This document shows positions 55,705 to 64,000 of a stretch of DNA of 64,000 nucleotides, one piece after another. A program made the position numbers and the translations under genes. Origin of the DNA: Apiosordaria backusii (lineage: Eukaryota; Ascomycota; Sordariomycetes; Sordariales; Lasiosphaeriaceae); contig JAUKTV010000026.1 in assembly GCA_030549205.1 (NCBI GenBank), positions 186,001 through 250,000 on the forward strand. The letters are read 5' to 3'. Each line of letters opens with the position of its first letter. The stretch's first letter is position 1. Below the pieces are notes generated by a model. That model saw only the letters and a list, made by a program, of their open reading frames with translations. It ran no database searches and was not told the origin of the DNA.

Positions 55705-57443
55705 AGGACCACGAGCTACACATCAGCGAGGTCGCTGCTGTACAGAGGAGGGGCATGAAAGACAAAAGATTGCGAGTAGCAGCGCGTTGGAAGGGTTTCC
55801 AAACGCAAGCACTCGTGGACAGTGGAGCAGAAGCGGACTTGATTTCACCAAGATTTGTGCAACAAGCCCGGGTTCCATGGAAAAAGAAGGAGGAAGAGGT
55901 CGTCATGAAGGGACCCTTCCCTACACAGTTGGTAACCAGAGAGACGTTGCCACTGGACATCACAGTGTCAGGAAAAACAACGACAGTGATTTTCGACATC
56001 GTGGACATGGGGCCAGAAAAGGACATGATCCTGGGGCAGCCATGGCACGAGGACTACAACCCAGACATCGACTGGAAGGATGGTGGCCACCTACGACCGA
56101 GGACATATCGGGAGTATCCAACCAACGATGGGAGATCAGGAGCACGGCAGGAGCAGAGTGCAAGACAAGCACCCTCCACGGCACCACCGCAAGAGACACG
56201 AGAAATATTGGTGTACTCGATCGACACAGGCGGCAAGATCGAAGAAGTAGGGTTGGTAGGAACAGTTGCGTTGGTGGAGATTGCGGCAGCAATGAAGGAC
56301 AAATACGCTTATTACAACAACTTGAAGAAAAGCGAGAAAAAGGAGGTACCGCCGGAATATCAAGGGCATCCGGCGTTCACAGCAAAACACCTTCAGGGTC
56401 TACCGGATAGGGGACCATGGGACCACGAAATCAAGCTCAAAGACGGAGCAAAACTCAAGCTTTTTCAGGTCTACCACACCAACGACAAACAGAGTGAGGA
56501 GTTGCGGAAGTATTTGGACGAGAATCTCAAGAGAGGACACATCAGACCATCCACATCGCCAGCTGGATATCCTGTTTTCTTCGTGCCGAAGAAAGATGGG
56601 AGTCCGCGACTGTGTGTGGATTATCGACAGCTGAATCAGGAGACGGTGAAGAACGGTTACCCACTACCGCTGATTTCGCGATTGCGAAGTCAACTGTCAG
56701 GGGCACGATGGTTCACCAGACTTGATATGCCAGTCGGGTACGCGCACATACGAATCAAGGAGGGAGACGAATGGAAGACGGCTTTTCGCACGCCTTACGG
56801 GCATTTCGAGTATCTCGTCATGCCGTTCGGACTCACAAATGCACCGGCGACTTTCCAGGCCCTCGTTGATCACACGATCCGCCAGTATCTCGACAAAACA
56901 GCAGTTTGTTATCTCGACGATGTTCTCATCTACTCACGCACTCTGAAGGAACACAAACAGCACGTCAAGGAAATTTTGGACGCGCTACATGGAGCAGGAC
57001 TATCGGTCAACAAGGACAAGAGCGAGTTCCATGTGCAGAAAACGGTCTACCTGGGGTACCTAATCTCGCCAGGAGAGGTACGGATGGAACCAGGAAAGAT
57101 CGCGGCAGTCAAGGACTGGCCGAGACCCCAAGGAGAAACACCCGAACAGCTGAAAACTAGGGTTCGAGAGTTTCTGGGATTTACGAATTTCTATCGAATG
57201 TTCATACGAAACTACGGCGCCATCGCAAAACCGTTGAACGATCTAGCCAAGAAGGACGCCGAGTTCAAATGGGGGAAGCACAGGAACAGGCTTTTCAGGC
57301 CATCAAAGACGCCATTGTGGCCGACCCAGTGCTCAAGCTTCCTGACCCAGGAAGGCCTTTCGAGGTCGAAACAGATGCTTCCGACTACGCCATCGGAGGA
57401 CAGCTGGGACAACGAGACGAGGATGGGAAGTTGCATCCAGTAG
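55572..57443 (+). CDS. pol: Pol, N-terminal part: protease and reverse transcriptase
   Basis: Lies in the -1 frame relative to gag and is probably made as a Gag-Pol fusion, entering the frame at 55668. The aspartic protease has DSGAEADLI (from about 55818) and the ILGQPW segment. The RT has KKDGSPRLCVDYRQLN, the ARWFTRLDMPVGYAHIRI palm, AFRTPYGHFEYLVMPFGLTNAPATFQ, the catalytic YLDD (56910-56921) and LGYLISPGEVRM, then FLGFTNFYRMFI at the RT/RNase H connection. After FKW (57265-57273) the frame drifts into non-homologous residues and stops at 57443; the homologous sequence continues in the other frame from 57269, so a one-base loss in the G run 57271-57275 splits pol. Confidence 0.93.
   Translation: MERGPTTMVSRFRAAGQFGEGGRSGGSTTVGKRATAFRGGRKPLKDHELHISEVAAVQRRGMKDKRLRVAARWKGFQTQALVDSGAEADLISPRFVQQARVPWKKKEEEVVMKGPFPTQLVTRETLPLDITVSGKTTTVIFDIVDMGPEKDMILGQPWHEDYNPDIDWKDGGHLRPRTYREYPTNDGRSGARQEQSARQAPSTAPPQETREILVYSIDTGGKIEEVGLVGTVALVEIAAAMKDKYAYYNNLKKSEKKEVPPEYQGHPAFTAKHLQGLPDRGPWDHEIKLKDGAKLKLFQVYHTNDKQSEELRKYLDENLKRGHIRPSTSPAGYPVFFVPKKDGSPRLCVDYRQLNQETVKNGYPLPLISRLRSQLSGARWFTRLDMPVGYAHIRIKEGDEWKTAFRTPYGHFEYLVMPFGLTNAPATFQALVDHTIRQYLDKTAVCYLDDVLIYSRTLKEHKQHVKEILDALHGAGLSVNKDKSEFHVQKTVYLGYLISPGEVRMEPGKIAAVKDWPRPQGETPEQLKTRVREFLGFTNFYRMFIRNYGAIAKPLNDLAKKDAEFKWGKHRNRLFRPSKTPLWPTQCSSFLTQEGLSRSKQMLPTTPSEDSWDNETRMGSCIQ
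55662..55693 (+). promoter_or_regulatory. -1 programmed ribosomal frameshift signal (gag/pol)
   Basis: The heptamer GGGAAAA (55662-55668) is in register with gag as G-GGA-AAA, the X-XXY-YYZ form. A 6-nt spacer follows, then a perfect 6-bp GC-rich stem CGGCCT/AGGCCG (55675-55680 with 55688-55693) with a 7-nt loop. The -1 shift leads exactly into the pol frame. Confidence 0.8.
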
Positions 57444-59320
57444 CATTCTTTTCGAAGAAGCTGGAGGGACCACGCAAGAACTACCCTATCCACGACAAAG
57501 AGCTGCTTGCCATCATTGAGGCTTTCGAGGAGTGGAGACCATACCTCAGCGGAACCAACTACGAGGTCCAGGTCTACACGGATCACAAAAATTTGAAATA
57601 TTTCACTACTACCAAGGTCCTCAACGCCAGGCAAGGCAGGTGGTCGGAATTCCTGTCTGAGTTCAATTTTCAGATTCATTACAAGAAGGGATCCGAGAAC
57701 GCGAGAGCGGACGCTCTAAGCAGAAGGGCGGATCACCACGAAGAGAAAGTGGCGGAGGAATCGCCACCATTGCTGCAGGAGACAGCAGAAGGCACACTGA
57801 GGCACCCGCTCCAGCAGTGGGCTGAGTGTTGCGCGGTGTACCGAGAAGAATCAACAGCCAACAAGTATCAGAGCAACATCGGCAGTGACGAGCAGGAACG
57901 ATGGGCTGAACTGGAATCTTTGGGGATCCAGAAGGACGACAATTACCGACTCTGGTATCACAATCGAGCTTACGTCGAACCAGAGCAACGGAAGGCATTG
58001 ATTCGGGAGATCCACGAGTCGAAGCTCGGTGGACACATGGGAGTGGCCAAGACAACAGAGAAGATTAAACAACACTTCAATTGGCCAGGACTGAGGAAGG
58101 ATGTTGAGGAAACGCTGCGAGAATGTGACCTTTGCAGGAGAACGAAGGCAGAGAGACACAAGCCTTACGGATTCTTGGAGCCATTACCAGTGGCAGAACA
58201 ACCATGGAGCTCAGTGACGATGGACTTTATCACCAAGCTACCACATTCCAAGGACACGGTCACAGGAGTCAAGTATGACAGCATCCTCACGGTCGTCGAC
58301 AGACTCACCAAGTGGGCATATTTCTTGCCCTACAGGGAGACTTGGACGGCGGAACAATTGGCAGATGTGGTGTTTCGGAACGTTACGGCGACACACACAT
58401 GGCCAAGGGAATTCATTACGGACCGCGATACCAAGTTTGTGTCGAAGTTTTGGAAGGCTCTAATGGAGCAAGTAGGAGTGAGAAGCAAGGCATCGTCAGC
58501 ATATCACCCACAGACGGACGGTCAGACAGAAAGGCTCAACCAGATCGTTGAACAGTACCTTCGGAACTACATCAATTTCGAACAAGACAACTGGGTTGAA
58601 CTTTTGCCAGCAGCACAACTCGCCTACAACACAGCGCCCACAGAAACAACAAAAGTCACGCCATTCTTCGCGAATTATGGGTTCGAGGCAGATCTACGAC
58701 AAGGACCAGAGGCAAGAGTGCCTAGGGCGGCAGCAAAAACAGGGAAGCTACACATGCTGCACGCCAAACTCAAGGAAGAGCTCGAGTTCGTTCGGGAACG
58801 CATGCGCAAGTACTACAACGTCAAACGGCTCGAGGGACCTCGCTTGAAGAGGGGGGATAAAGTGTTTTTATCAACACGAAATTTGCGCACAAAACGACCA
58901 AGTAAAAAGCTGGACCACAGGAGGGTGGGACCTTTTACGGTCGAGGAAAAGGTATCAGAAACGGCTTTCAGGCTCAGACTACCAGACACTATGCGACTAC
59001 GATCGAACACCTTTCACATTTCACTCTTGGAACCGGCACCACGGGCGGCCAGCCTGGACACACAGGTAGAAGCCGAGGACGAGGAAGAAGAGTACGATGT
59101 GGAAGAAGTGTTGGACTCTCGCATTAATAACAAACAACTGGAGTATTTAGTCAGCTGGCTGGACTACCCGGACACAGACAACTCATGGGAACCAGCAATG
59201 AACCTCAACTGCCCTGAGAAACTGGAGGAATTTCACCGAAGGAACCCTGATCGACCGGGGGCACGGGGTCAGCCAGCCAGTCGAAGCCAGAAAAGGGCTC
59301 GAAGGCCACGCCGGGGCTAG
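57269..59320 (+). CDS. pol: Pol, C-terminal part: RNase H, integrase, chromodomain
   Basis: Continuation of pol after the frameshift, 683 codons. RNase H begins with the DASDYAIGGQL box and includes DHKNLKYF. The integrase zinc domain shows HESKLGGHMGVAKT...CDLCRRTK (H2C2). The catalytic D,D-35-E core has DFITKLP, TDRDTKFVSKF and HPQTDGQTERLNQIVE. A GPF/Y-like HRRVGPFTV module follows. The C-terminus carries a chromodomain (YDVEEVLDSRI...LEYLVSWLDYPDTDNSWEPAMNL), which in chromoviruses directs integration to modified chromatin. The ATG at 57269 is fortuitous; translation requires the upstream part. The last 116 bp overlap the antisense gene. Confidence 0.94.
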   Translation: MGEAQEQAFQAIKDAIVADPVLKLPDPGRPFEVETDASDYAIGGQLGQRDEDGKLHPVAFFSKKLEGPRKNYPIHDKELLAIIEAFEEWRPYLSGTNYEVQVYTDHKNLKYFTTTKVLNARQGRWSEFLSEFNFQIHYKKGSENARADALSRRADHHEEKVAEESPPLLQETAEGTLRHPLQQWAECCAVYREESTANKYQSNIGSDEQERWAELESLGIQKDDNYRLWYHNRAYVEPEQRKALIREIHESKLGGHMGVAKTTEKIKQHFNWPGLRKDVEETLRECDLCRRTKAERHKPYGFLEPLPVAEQPWSSVTMDFITKLPHSKDTVTGVKYDSILTVVDRLTKWAYFLPYRETWTAEQLADVVFRNVTATHTWPREFITDRDTKFVSKFWKALMEQVGVRSKASSAYHPQTDGQTERLNQIVEQYLRNYINFEQDNWVELLPAAQLAYNTAPTETTKVTPFFANYGFEADLRQGPEARVPRAAAKTGKLHMLHAKLKEELEFVRERMRKYYNVKRLEGPRLKRGDKVFLSTRNLRTKRPSKKLDHRRVGPFTVEEKVSETAFRLRLPDTMRLRSNTFHISLLEPAPRAASLDTQVEAEDEEEEYDVEEVLDSRINNKQLEYLVSWLDYPDTDNSWEPAMNLNCPEKLEEFHRRNPDRPGARGQPASRSQKRARRPRRG

Positions 59321-59866
59321 AGGGAGCGGTGCCGACGGCCTCCCAGGCACCTAGCGACTGGGCCTGACCAGCCAGGGACTGTTCCCCCAGAGGATCGGCA
59401 GGTTCGGGCGAAGTGGGTACTAGACCGTCGACCTCGTCTAGCGACTCCATTCCCCGACGAAAGAGTTCCGCACCCCAATCACGCATCGACTCACGCTGTT
59501 TGCGTAGACGAGTCAAGGCGCTCAGCGTCTCTGATAAAAGGGTCTCTTTCGCGGCTATCTCTTCATCAATTTTCTTTTGTTCCGACAAATTTTTAATCAC
59601 TACAACCGTTAGCAAAAGAGGGGCCATCGTATAGGGCCCAGGCACCCACAAGAGTCGGCTACATTCGGCCCATCACACGGCTTGCCCATCCGAACGCAGT
59701 TCGAGCAGCGATTTGATCCCTCCTTCATAATACAGCGCTTTTGAGGCTTCGCGCCCCAACAACGGGAACAAGGCATGACTTCGACACCGTCTTGATCGAT
59801 CGAGGCGGAGAGGACTTTTCGGTCACGAGTCGTGTCGCGGTAACGTTTCTCTACGCGGCCCGCCAT
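59205..59866 (-). CDS. Antisense accessory gene: Cys-rich motif plus coiled coil
   Basis: Lies on the strand opposite to gag-pol, between the chromodomain and the 3' LTR. Exons 59866-59650 and 59599-59205 are joined by a 50-nt intron with a GTGGGT donor, GCTAAC branch and TTGTAG acceptor; phases match, 203 aa. Exon 1 has six Cys as CSRCWGAKPQKRCIMKEGS then CSNC...PC, close to the spacing of fungal Zn(II)2Cys6 binuclear clusters. Exon 2 starts with a heptad-rich coiled coil (NLSEQKKIDEEIAAKETLL to RLRKQRESM) and ends in an acidic Pro-rich tail. Many fungal genomes have orphan proteins of this shape (from memory). Role unknown: DNA-binding regulator or a passenger gene of the element. ATG 59881 is an alternative start. 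Confidence 0.75.
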
Positions 59867-59981
59867 CGTTAGGCATGTCAAAGCAAGCTTAAGGAGAGAA
59901 AGGCGGAGGGATCACTTACGCGGGAAAGGGAACAGCAGCGTTAGGGTATAAGGACAACAACGTCGAGTCTTTCGGGACGAA

Positions 59982-59997
59982 AGACGACGAGGGGGAG
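59982..59997 (+). other. Purine-rich tract before the 3' LTR
   Basis: Mostly purine (AGACGACGAGGGGGAG) and five bases from the inferred LTR start. Candidate polypurine tract for plus-strand priming, though not perfectly adjacent. Confidence 0.4.
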
Positions 59998-60002
59998 CAT
60001 CG

Positions 60003-60425
60003 TGTCACAGACCAACCATATAGCACGGCCAGGTGGAGACTGCAGCTAGCCATGTCTGCCAATCGGAGGAAGGAGACACGGCGGCAGGGCTGCAGGGTAG
60101 GACAAGGCTCACTGCTTGGCAAAGGTGAGCCGGATCACCAGGCTCACCAGGTGAGCATGGTGAGTTCTGAGGGATCACCACCGATCACTAGTGAGCCGGA
60201 GTGATCCAGGTACGGAGGTACTTAGGGATTTATAGTCTATATATACGGAGGAACTAGATAGCTTGTAGATAGTTCCGCAGTATGCAATCACAGCTTGTAT
60301 TCACGGTATCTTGTGTTTACATTGAGACATCTTGTTGTGCACTGTTTAGCTGCACCGAACCAATTGTCAGAAGTTACCTTCAACCGAGTATCCCTTTCAG
60401 AGGTTCTGTACAGGGGTTCGTCACA
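60003..60425 (+). repeat. 3' LTR
   Basis: Starts TGTCAC, ends GTCACA, about 423 bp. From 60235 to its end it is identical to the 5' LTR. Its U3 has a different repeat family (GGATCACC, GGTGAGC, GTGATCC). The end at 60425 is fixed by loss of identity with the 5' LTR flank. Confidence 0.82.
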
Positions 60426-61259
60426 TGCTTTAATAAACCTATAACTGTATTATTATTTAAATTTAATTAATATAACCTTAAGAAAGGCTTAATCTTCTTA
60501 TAAATAAAATAAATTAATAATTCCTTTACTACTGAACATTAAATATAGCGATTAAAAAATCGCTACTATAAATTAAAAGGTATTATATTAATTAAATAGC
60601 ATATTAAAATATAATCCTAATAGTGAAATCGTATTATTAATTTAATTAAGTACGTATTTATTAAATAATTAAAATACTAGTTAATATTTACTGTTAAAAG
60701 GTAATTGAATATTTCATTAAAAAAACTTAAAAAAAATCTGTTTTAAATGTACTGTTTTTACTAAGAATTTCTCTATTAATGGTTAAATCGTAACCGATCT
60801 CCGTTATTACTTTTAAAGTCTAATCCTTATACTTTCTATTTATAAAGAAAACGATATTATTTAAACTGCTAATTACGATATTAATAATGACGATATCGAA
60901 TATTAAATTATATTAAGTAAGTATAAAAATATAACCTTAATCGCTTGCTTTTATAAAAATATTATAAAGATAATTAAAAATAAATAATATAACCTTTTCT
61001 TTAAAAAGCTTTATTTTAACTTTAATAAAAATGTCGTTAAGTTAATTAAAACTTTTATTATTTATACTAGTAAGATCGATTTTCCTTTTGATATCATCTC
61101 TTAAATAACTAGTTCTTAAGGCGGTAACGTTACTGCTCTGTAAAGAAATAGCGGCAACGTCTGAACGGTCAGGCCTACCAGGGCTCCACTTACATTACCG
61201 CCCTCGACTTTTATTAGCTGGAATTTCAAATTACGTTATCGGTTTTTTGGTTTTTTTTT

Positions 61260-61585
61260 TTAGCTCAGAGCTCCGGCCTAAGGCTTAAAAAATAAAATAC
61301 CACTTAAAATATTTTTTAATTTTCCTACTTAGCCCGGAGCTCTGGCCCAAAGCTCGAAAATAATTTAAATTAGTTATTTAGCCTGGAGCTTAGGTTTAAC
61401 CTATATAAAATAAAAAAAATAAAATATTACTTATTTACTTAAAATAAAAATAAAAAAGTAAAATATATTAAGATTTAATTTTTAATTTAGCCCGGAGCTC
61501 CAGCCTAAGGTTGGAAAATAAAAAAATAAAAAATAAAATATATTAAGGTTTAATTTATTTATTTAGTTCAGAGCTCTAGCTTAAT
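61260..61585. repeat. Five dispersed AGCCCGGAGCTC-type motifs in AT-rich DNA
   Basis: Variants of TTAGCCCGGAGCTCCGGCCTA occur near 61260, 61328, 61379, 61490 and 61563, each followed by A/T runs. They are the only GC-rich spots of this stretch and look like a decayed tandem repeat of 50-110 bp period. Confidence 0.65.
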
Positions 61586-61649
61586 GATAAAAAATAATAA
61601 AATATTATTAAAGTATATATATTTATAATTATATATAATATAAGTATAA

Positions 61650-61900
61650 GATTACTTAGTTACCTATTTACCTAGTTACCTGGTAATAATTTACTGAGGT
61701 ATTATTAAAGTTAAGGTTACCCAGTTATAAATTACTCAGTTATAGGGTTACCTAGTTACAGATTACTTAGTTATAAGTTATCTGGTTACAGATTACTTAG
61801 TTATAGATTGCCCAGTTATAGGTTATTTAGTTATAGGTTACCTGGTTATAAGTTACTTAGTTATAGGTTACCTAATTACAGGTTACCTGGTTATAATATA
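61650..61900. repeat. Degenerate GTTATAGGTTACCTA repeat
   Basis: Roughly fifteen head-to-tail copies of a 15-17 bp unit (variants of CAGTTATAGGTTACCTAGTTA), each with transitions. Confidence 0.75.
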
Positions 61901-63634
61901 ATAAAATATAATAGAATGTAATATTATATAATATGTTATAAAGGTAATATAGTATAGGGTTAATGAAGTATAGGGTTAGGGCTAGGGCTAAATAATTAGT
62001 TCTTAAGGCTACAAGCTTGCAGCCCCCTATCCTATTCGGTCTTTACTAAGCTTACTATCCTATAAAAATAAGGTGCTAAGCTAAAAAAGCTTAGGCCTTT
62101 TTAGTCTTTATTAAATTTACTACCCTATAAAAAAGGGCGTTAAATTAAAAGAGTTTAGGCCCTTTTGGTGATAGCGTAATATAGGGTATAAAGCAATAAG
62201 GTAGTAAAAAGGTGATGAATTAAGTAAAGAAGAAAGAGTTTTAGTAGTTTATAGGAATTTTTCTATATACTGCTTTATAGGATATAGCCTTACTCTATAA
62301 TATAATCCTACTAAAGGTAGTATAAAGCAGTAGTATTTTTATTTAATCTCCTTATTTAATCTTTATTTAATTTAATATAGTAAAATAAATATTCTAATAT
62401 TAAATACTTCCCGATAAAAAAAAACATTACTATCTTTAATAATCTTTAAATAGCCTTATCCTATACTTACTTATTAAGTCTTTTATTATAATATAATTCT
62501 TATATTTTATCGATTAAAGTTTTATATTAATAACTATAAGGTTTTAATTTTTTAATATCTTTATTAAATTTAACTATAATCGGTATAAAAAGTTAAAGAA
62601 AAGATAATTATAAGGTTATATTCTTCGTTTTCTTATAAATAATAATAAGAGACTTATTACCTTTAATAATAATAAGCCTATTACCTTTATAAACTGAATA
62701 TTTATTAATAAGTTCCTTAAATAGTATAATTACTATTTAATTTTATATATATTATATTTATAGCTATAGCCTTTTTATTTAATAAGGTATTTAAATCTAT
62801 CTTTATATAATTAATAGTTAAAAATAACCCTAATTTTATAAATATCGCTATCTTCAGTTTTTATATTAATTAAAAGTTTTTAAGAAAGCTAGGCTATAGT
62901 TTAATTTATTTAAATATTATTATTAAATAAAGCAGTTAAAAAGTAAATAATTAAAATAATAAAGTACGTATTAAATTTTTTAAGAAAATCGATTTTATAT
63001 ATAAACTAACTGATATATCGTTTAATTACAAATAAGCTAACTTTTTATTATAATATTTTTTTCTTTTTTTAATAGTTTATTCTTAAGGTTCAGTGGTATA
63101 TATATAAGACGTAATATACAGATACATATGATTAACACAACAGTATCTTTAAGTTATTTAGTATAATTAATGGACTAATTACTTAACCTATTAAGCTGTC
63201 TTATCCTTTACTATCATTTCCGTAATTTTGATTAACTTCGCTAACTATCCTTTTACTTTATCCTTCTTTTCAAATACTTTCTTTCAACAATTATTATTAT
63301 TATTAATCTATTGCCTTAGCTTAAAATCTATTAAACCCTATCCAAATCAATAAAGTATAATATATTATTCGAAAAATAAAGTATTAAAGATATATATAGC
63401 TGCTTTTTAAATAAAGTAGAGGAGTTTATTTCATTTTTTATTATCTTTTTTCAATATAGCTATTATTATTATATCGGTAAGTTTAAATTTATTACTATTT
63501 AATATTAAAATCTTATATTTATAAGCTTTTGGTATAATTATAAATTACTATTAAATTAATACTATCTTTTAATTATTAAATTATATAAAATAGATCTATA
63601 TTTAATACTATAATTAATTAAGTTTTAATATAGT

Positions 63635-63735
63635 AAGTAATGTAAGAAAAGAATATAATAGGTAATATAGGAAAGGAATATAGTAAGTAATGTAAGAAAG
63701 GAATATAGTAAATAATATAGGAAAGTAATAGTAAA
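63635..63735. repeat. AT-rich 32-bp tandem repeat
   Basis: Three to four imperfect units containing TAGTAAGTAATGTAAGAAAGG alternating with TAGGTAATATAGGAAAGG. Confidence 0.7.
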
Positions 63736-63784
63736 AAAAAGTAATAAATAGGATCCTTTTTAACTTTACAGTTATTCTCTGATG

Positions 63785-63885
63785 GATTGTAGTACAATCC
63801 GTTGAAATTCCCATATAAAGTTTAGCTCCACTTTAGAAACAGGAGGTACAATCCGTTAAAAATTTCAATAGTACAATCCGTTGAC
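63785..63885 (+). repeat. GTACAATCCGTTGA motif, three copies
   Basis: Direct copies near 63791, 63846 and 63870, the middle one with one change (GTTAA). CpG is retained in each, unlike the surroundings. Confidence 0.65.
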
Positions 63886-64000
63886 TTTTTTAAGCCTAAA
63901 ATTAATAAAAAAAGTATATTCAATAAACTAATAAAAAAGGCTTTCTAACGGTACTACTTGCACCCTTATACGATTACAGGTTAGTAGAATATACTAGTAT

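Larger units (their letters stand above)
53123..60425 (+). mobile_element. Ty3/Gypsy chromovirus-like LTR retrotransposon
   Basis: 7.3-kb element: 5' LTR, possible self-priming site, gag, -1 frameshift signal, pol (protease, RT, RNase H, integrase, chromodomain), an antisense spliced gene, purine tract, 3' LTR. Gag is intact and pol has one single-base break. No flanking target duplication is found with these LTR ends (CGAAA against TGCTT). GC content and codon use are normal with no RIP signature, in sharp contrast to the AT-rich DNA directly downstream, so the copy is young. Confidence 0.93.
60426..64000. repeat. Extremely AT-rich, RIP-like block
   Basis: About 3.6 kb of TpA-rich DNA with hardly any CpG and no reading frame beyond 66 codons. 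It begins at the very base where the 3' LTR ends and runs off the right edge. A less AT-rich island lies at about 61108-61210 and another near 61970-62050. This is the pattern of old repeats mutated by RIP, possibly heterochromatin near a centromere or subtelomere. No gene or RNA is supported. Confidence 0.8.

Noticed and set aside
53123..60425. Whether the element is a CRISPR, phage or Starship-like system
   Set aside because: Gag, Pol order (PR-RT-RH-IN-chromodomain) and LTRs define a Ty3/Gypsy retrotransposon; no tyrosine recombinase or captain-like gene is present.
61970..61995. AGGGTTAGGGCTAGGGCTA resembling telomere repeats
   Set aside because: Only one exact TTAGGG-type unit among degenerate copies, inside AT-rich repeats; not a telomere or a convincing interstitial array.

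Overview
The window is nuclear DNA of a filamentous ascomycete, most probably a sordariomycete of the Sordariales (Podospora/Chaetomium-like). Genes carry short introns (about 50-130 nt) with GT-AG ends and CTAAC/CTGAC branch points. The gene set is typically fungal: AA9 LPMO with CBM1, SAT4-type membrane protein, FLC/TRP-like channel, DUF1989 protein. Repeats show C-to-T decay that looks like repeat-induced point mutation (RIP). The genus is an inference.

Bases 1-47,813 are ordinary gene-rich chromosome with no visible operon or biosynthetic cluster. In order: argininosuccinate lyase (cut by the left edge), an S33-type alpha/beta hydrolase, the Fe-S scaffold ISU1, the deubiquitinase UBP14, the spindle-checkpoint protein MAD2, a large hypothetical gene with an in-frame TAG, a single-pass surface protein, a GPI-type secreted protein, an MFS transporter with an in-frame TAG, a dual-specificity phosphatase, a SAT4-type membrane protein, tRNA-Ser(AGA), an FLC/TRP-like channel, a polyQ membrane protein, a DUF1989 protein, a foldback element, a CxxC-containing hypothetical, an SDR without its catalytic Tyr, an AA9 LPMO, a second GPI-type protein, a hypothetical, RFT1, the DEAD-box helicase DBP3 and a small NTF2-like protein. 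Most are housekeeping genes: arginine synthesis, Fe-S assembly, ubiquitin recycling, mitosis, N-glycosylation and ribosome biogenesis. The others act at the cell surface or outside the cell.

Bases about 47,800-53,100 are gene-poor and repeat-rich. They hold a decayed reading frame, a 15-bp repeat array split by a solo LTR with a clear 5-bp target duplication, and about a dozen dispersed near-palindromes.

Bases 53,123-60,425 are a nearly intact Ty3/Gypsy chromovirus-like retrotransposon. It has Gag, a strong -1 frameshift signal, a Pol with protease, reverse transcriptase, RNase H, integrase and chromodomain (broken by one single-base frameshift), and an extra spliced gene on the opposite strand between pol and the 3' LTR. 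That gene encodes a Cys-rich plus coiled-coil protein. The leader suggests self-priming. The two LTRs are identical downstream of the TATA box but unrelated upstream of it. This element is the most interesting system in the window.

Bases 60,426-64,000 are an extremely AT-rich, RIP-like block that starts exactly at the end of the 3' LTR. It has no genes but contains several degenerate repeats.
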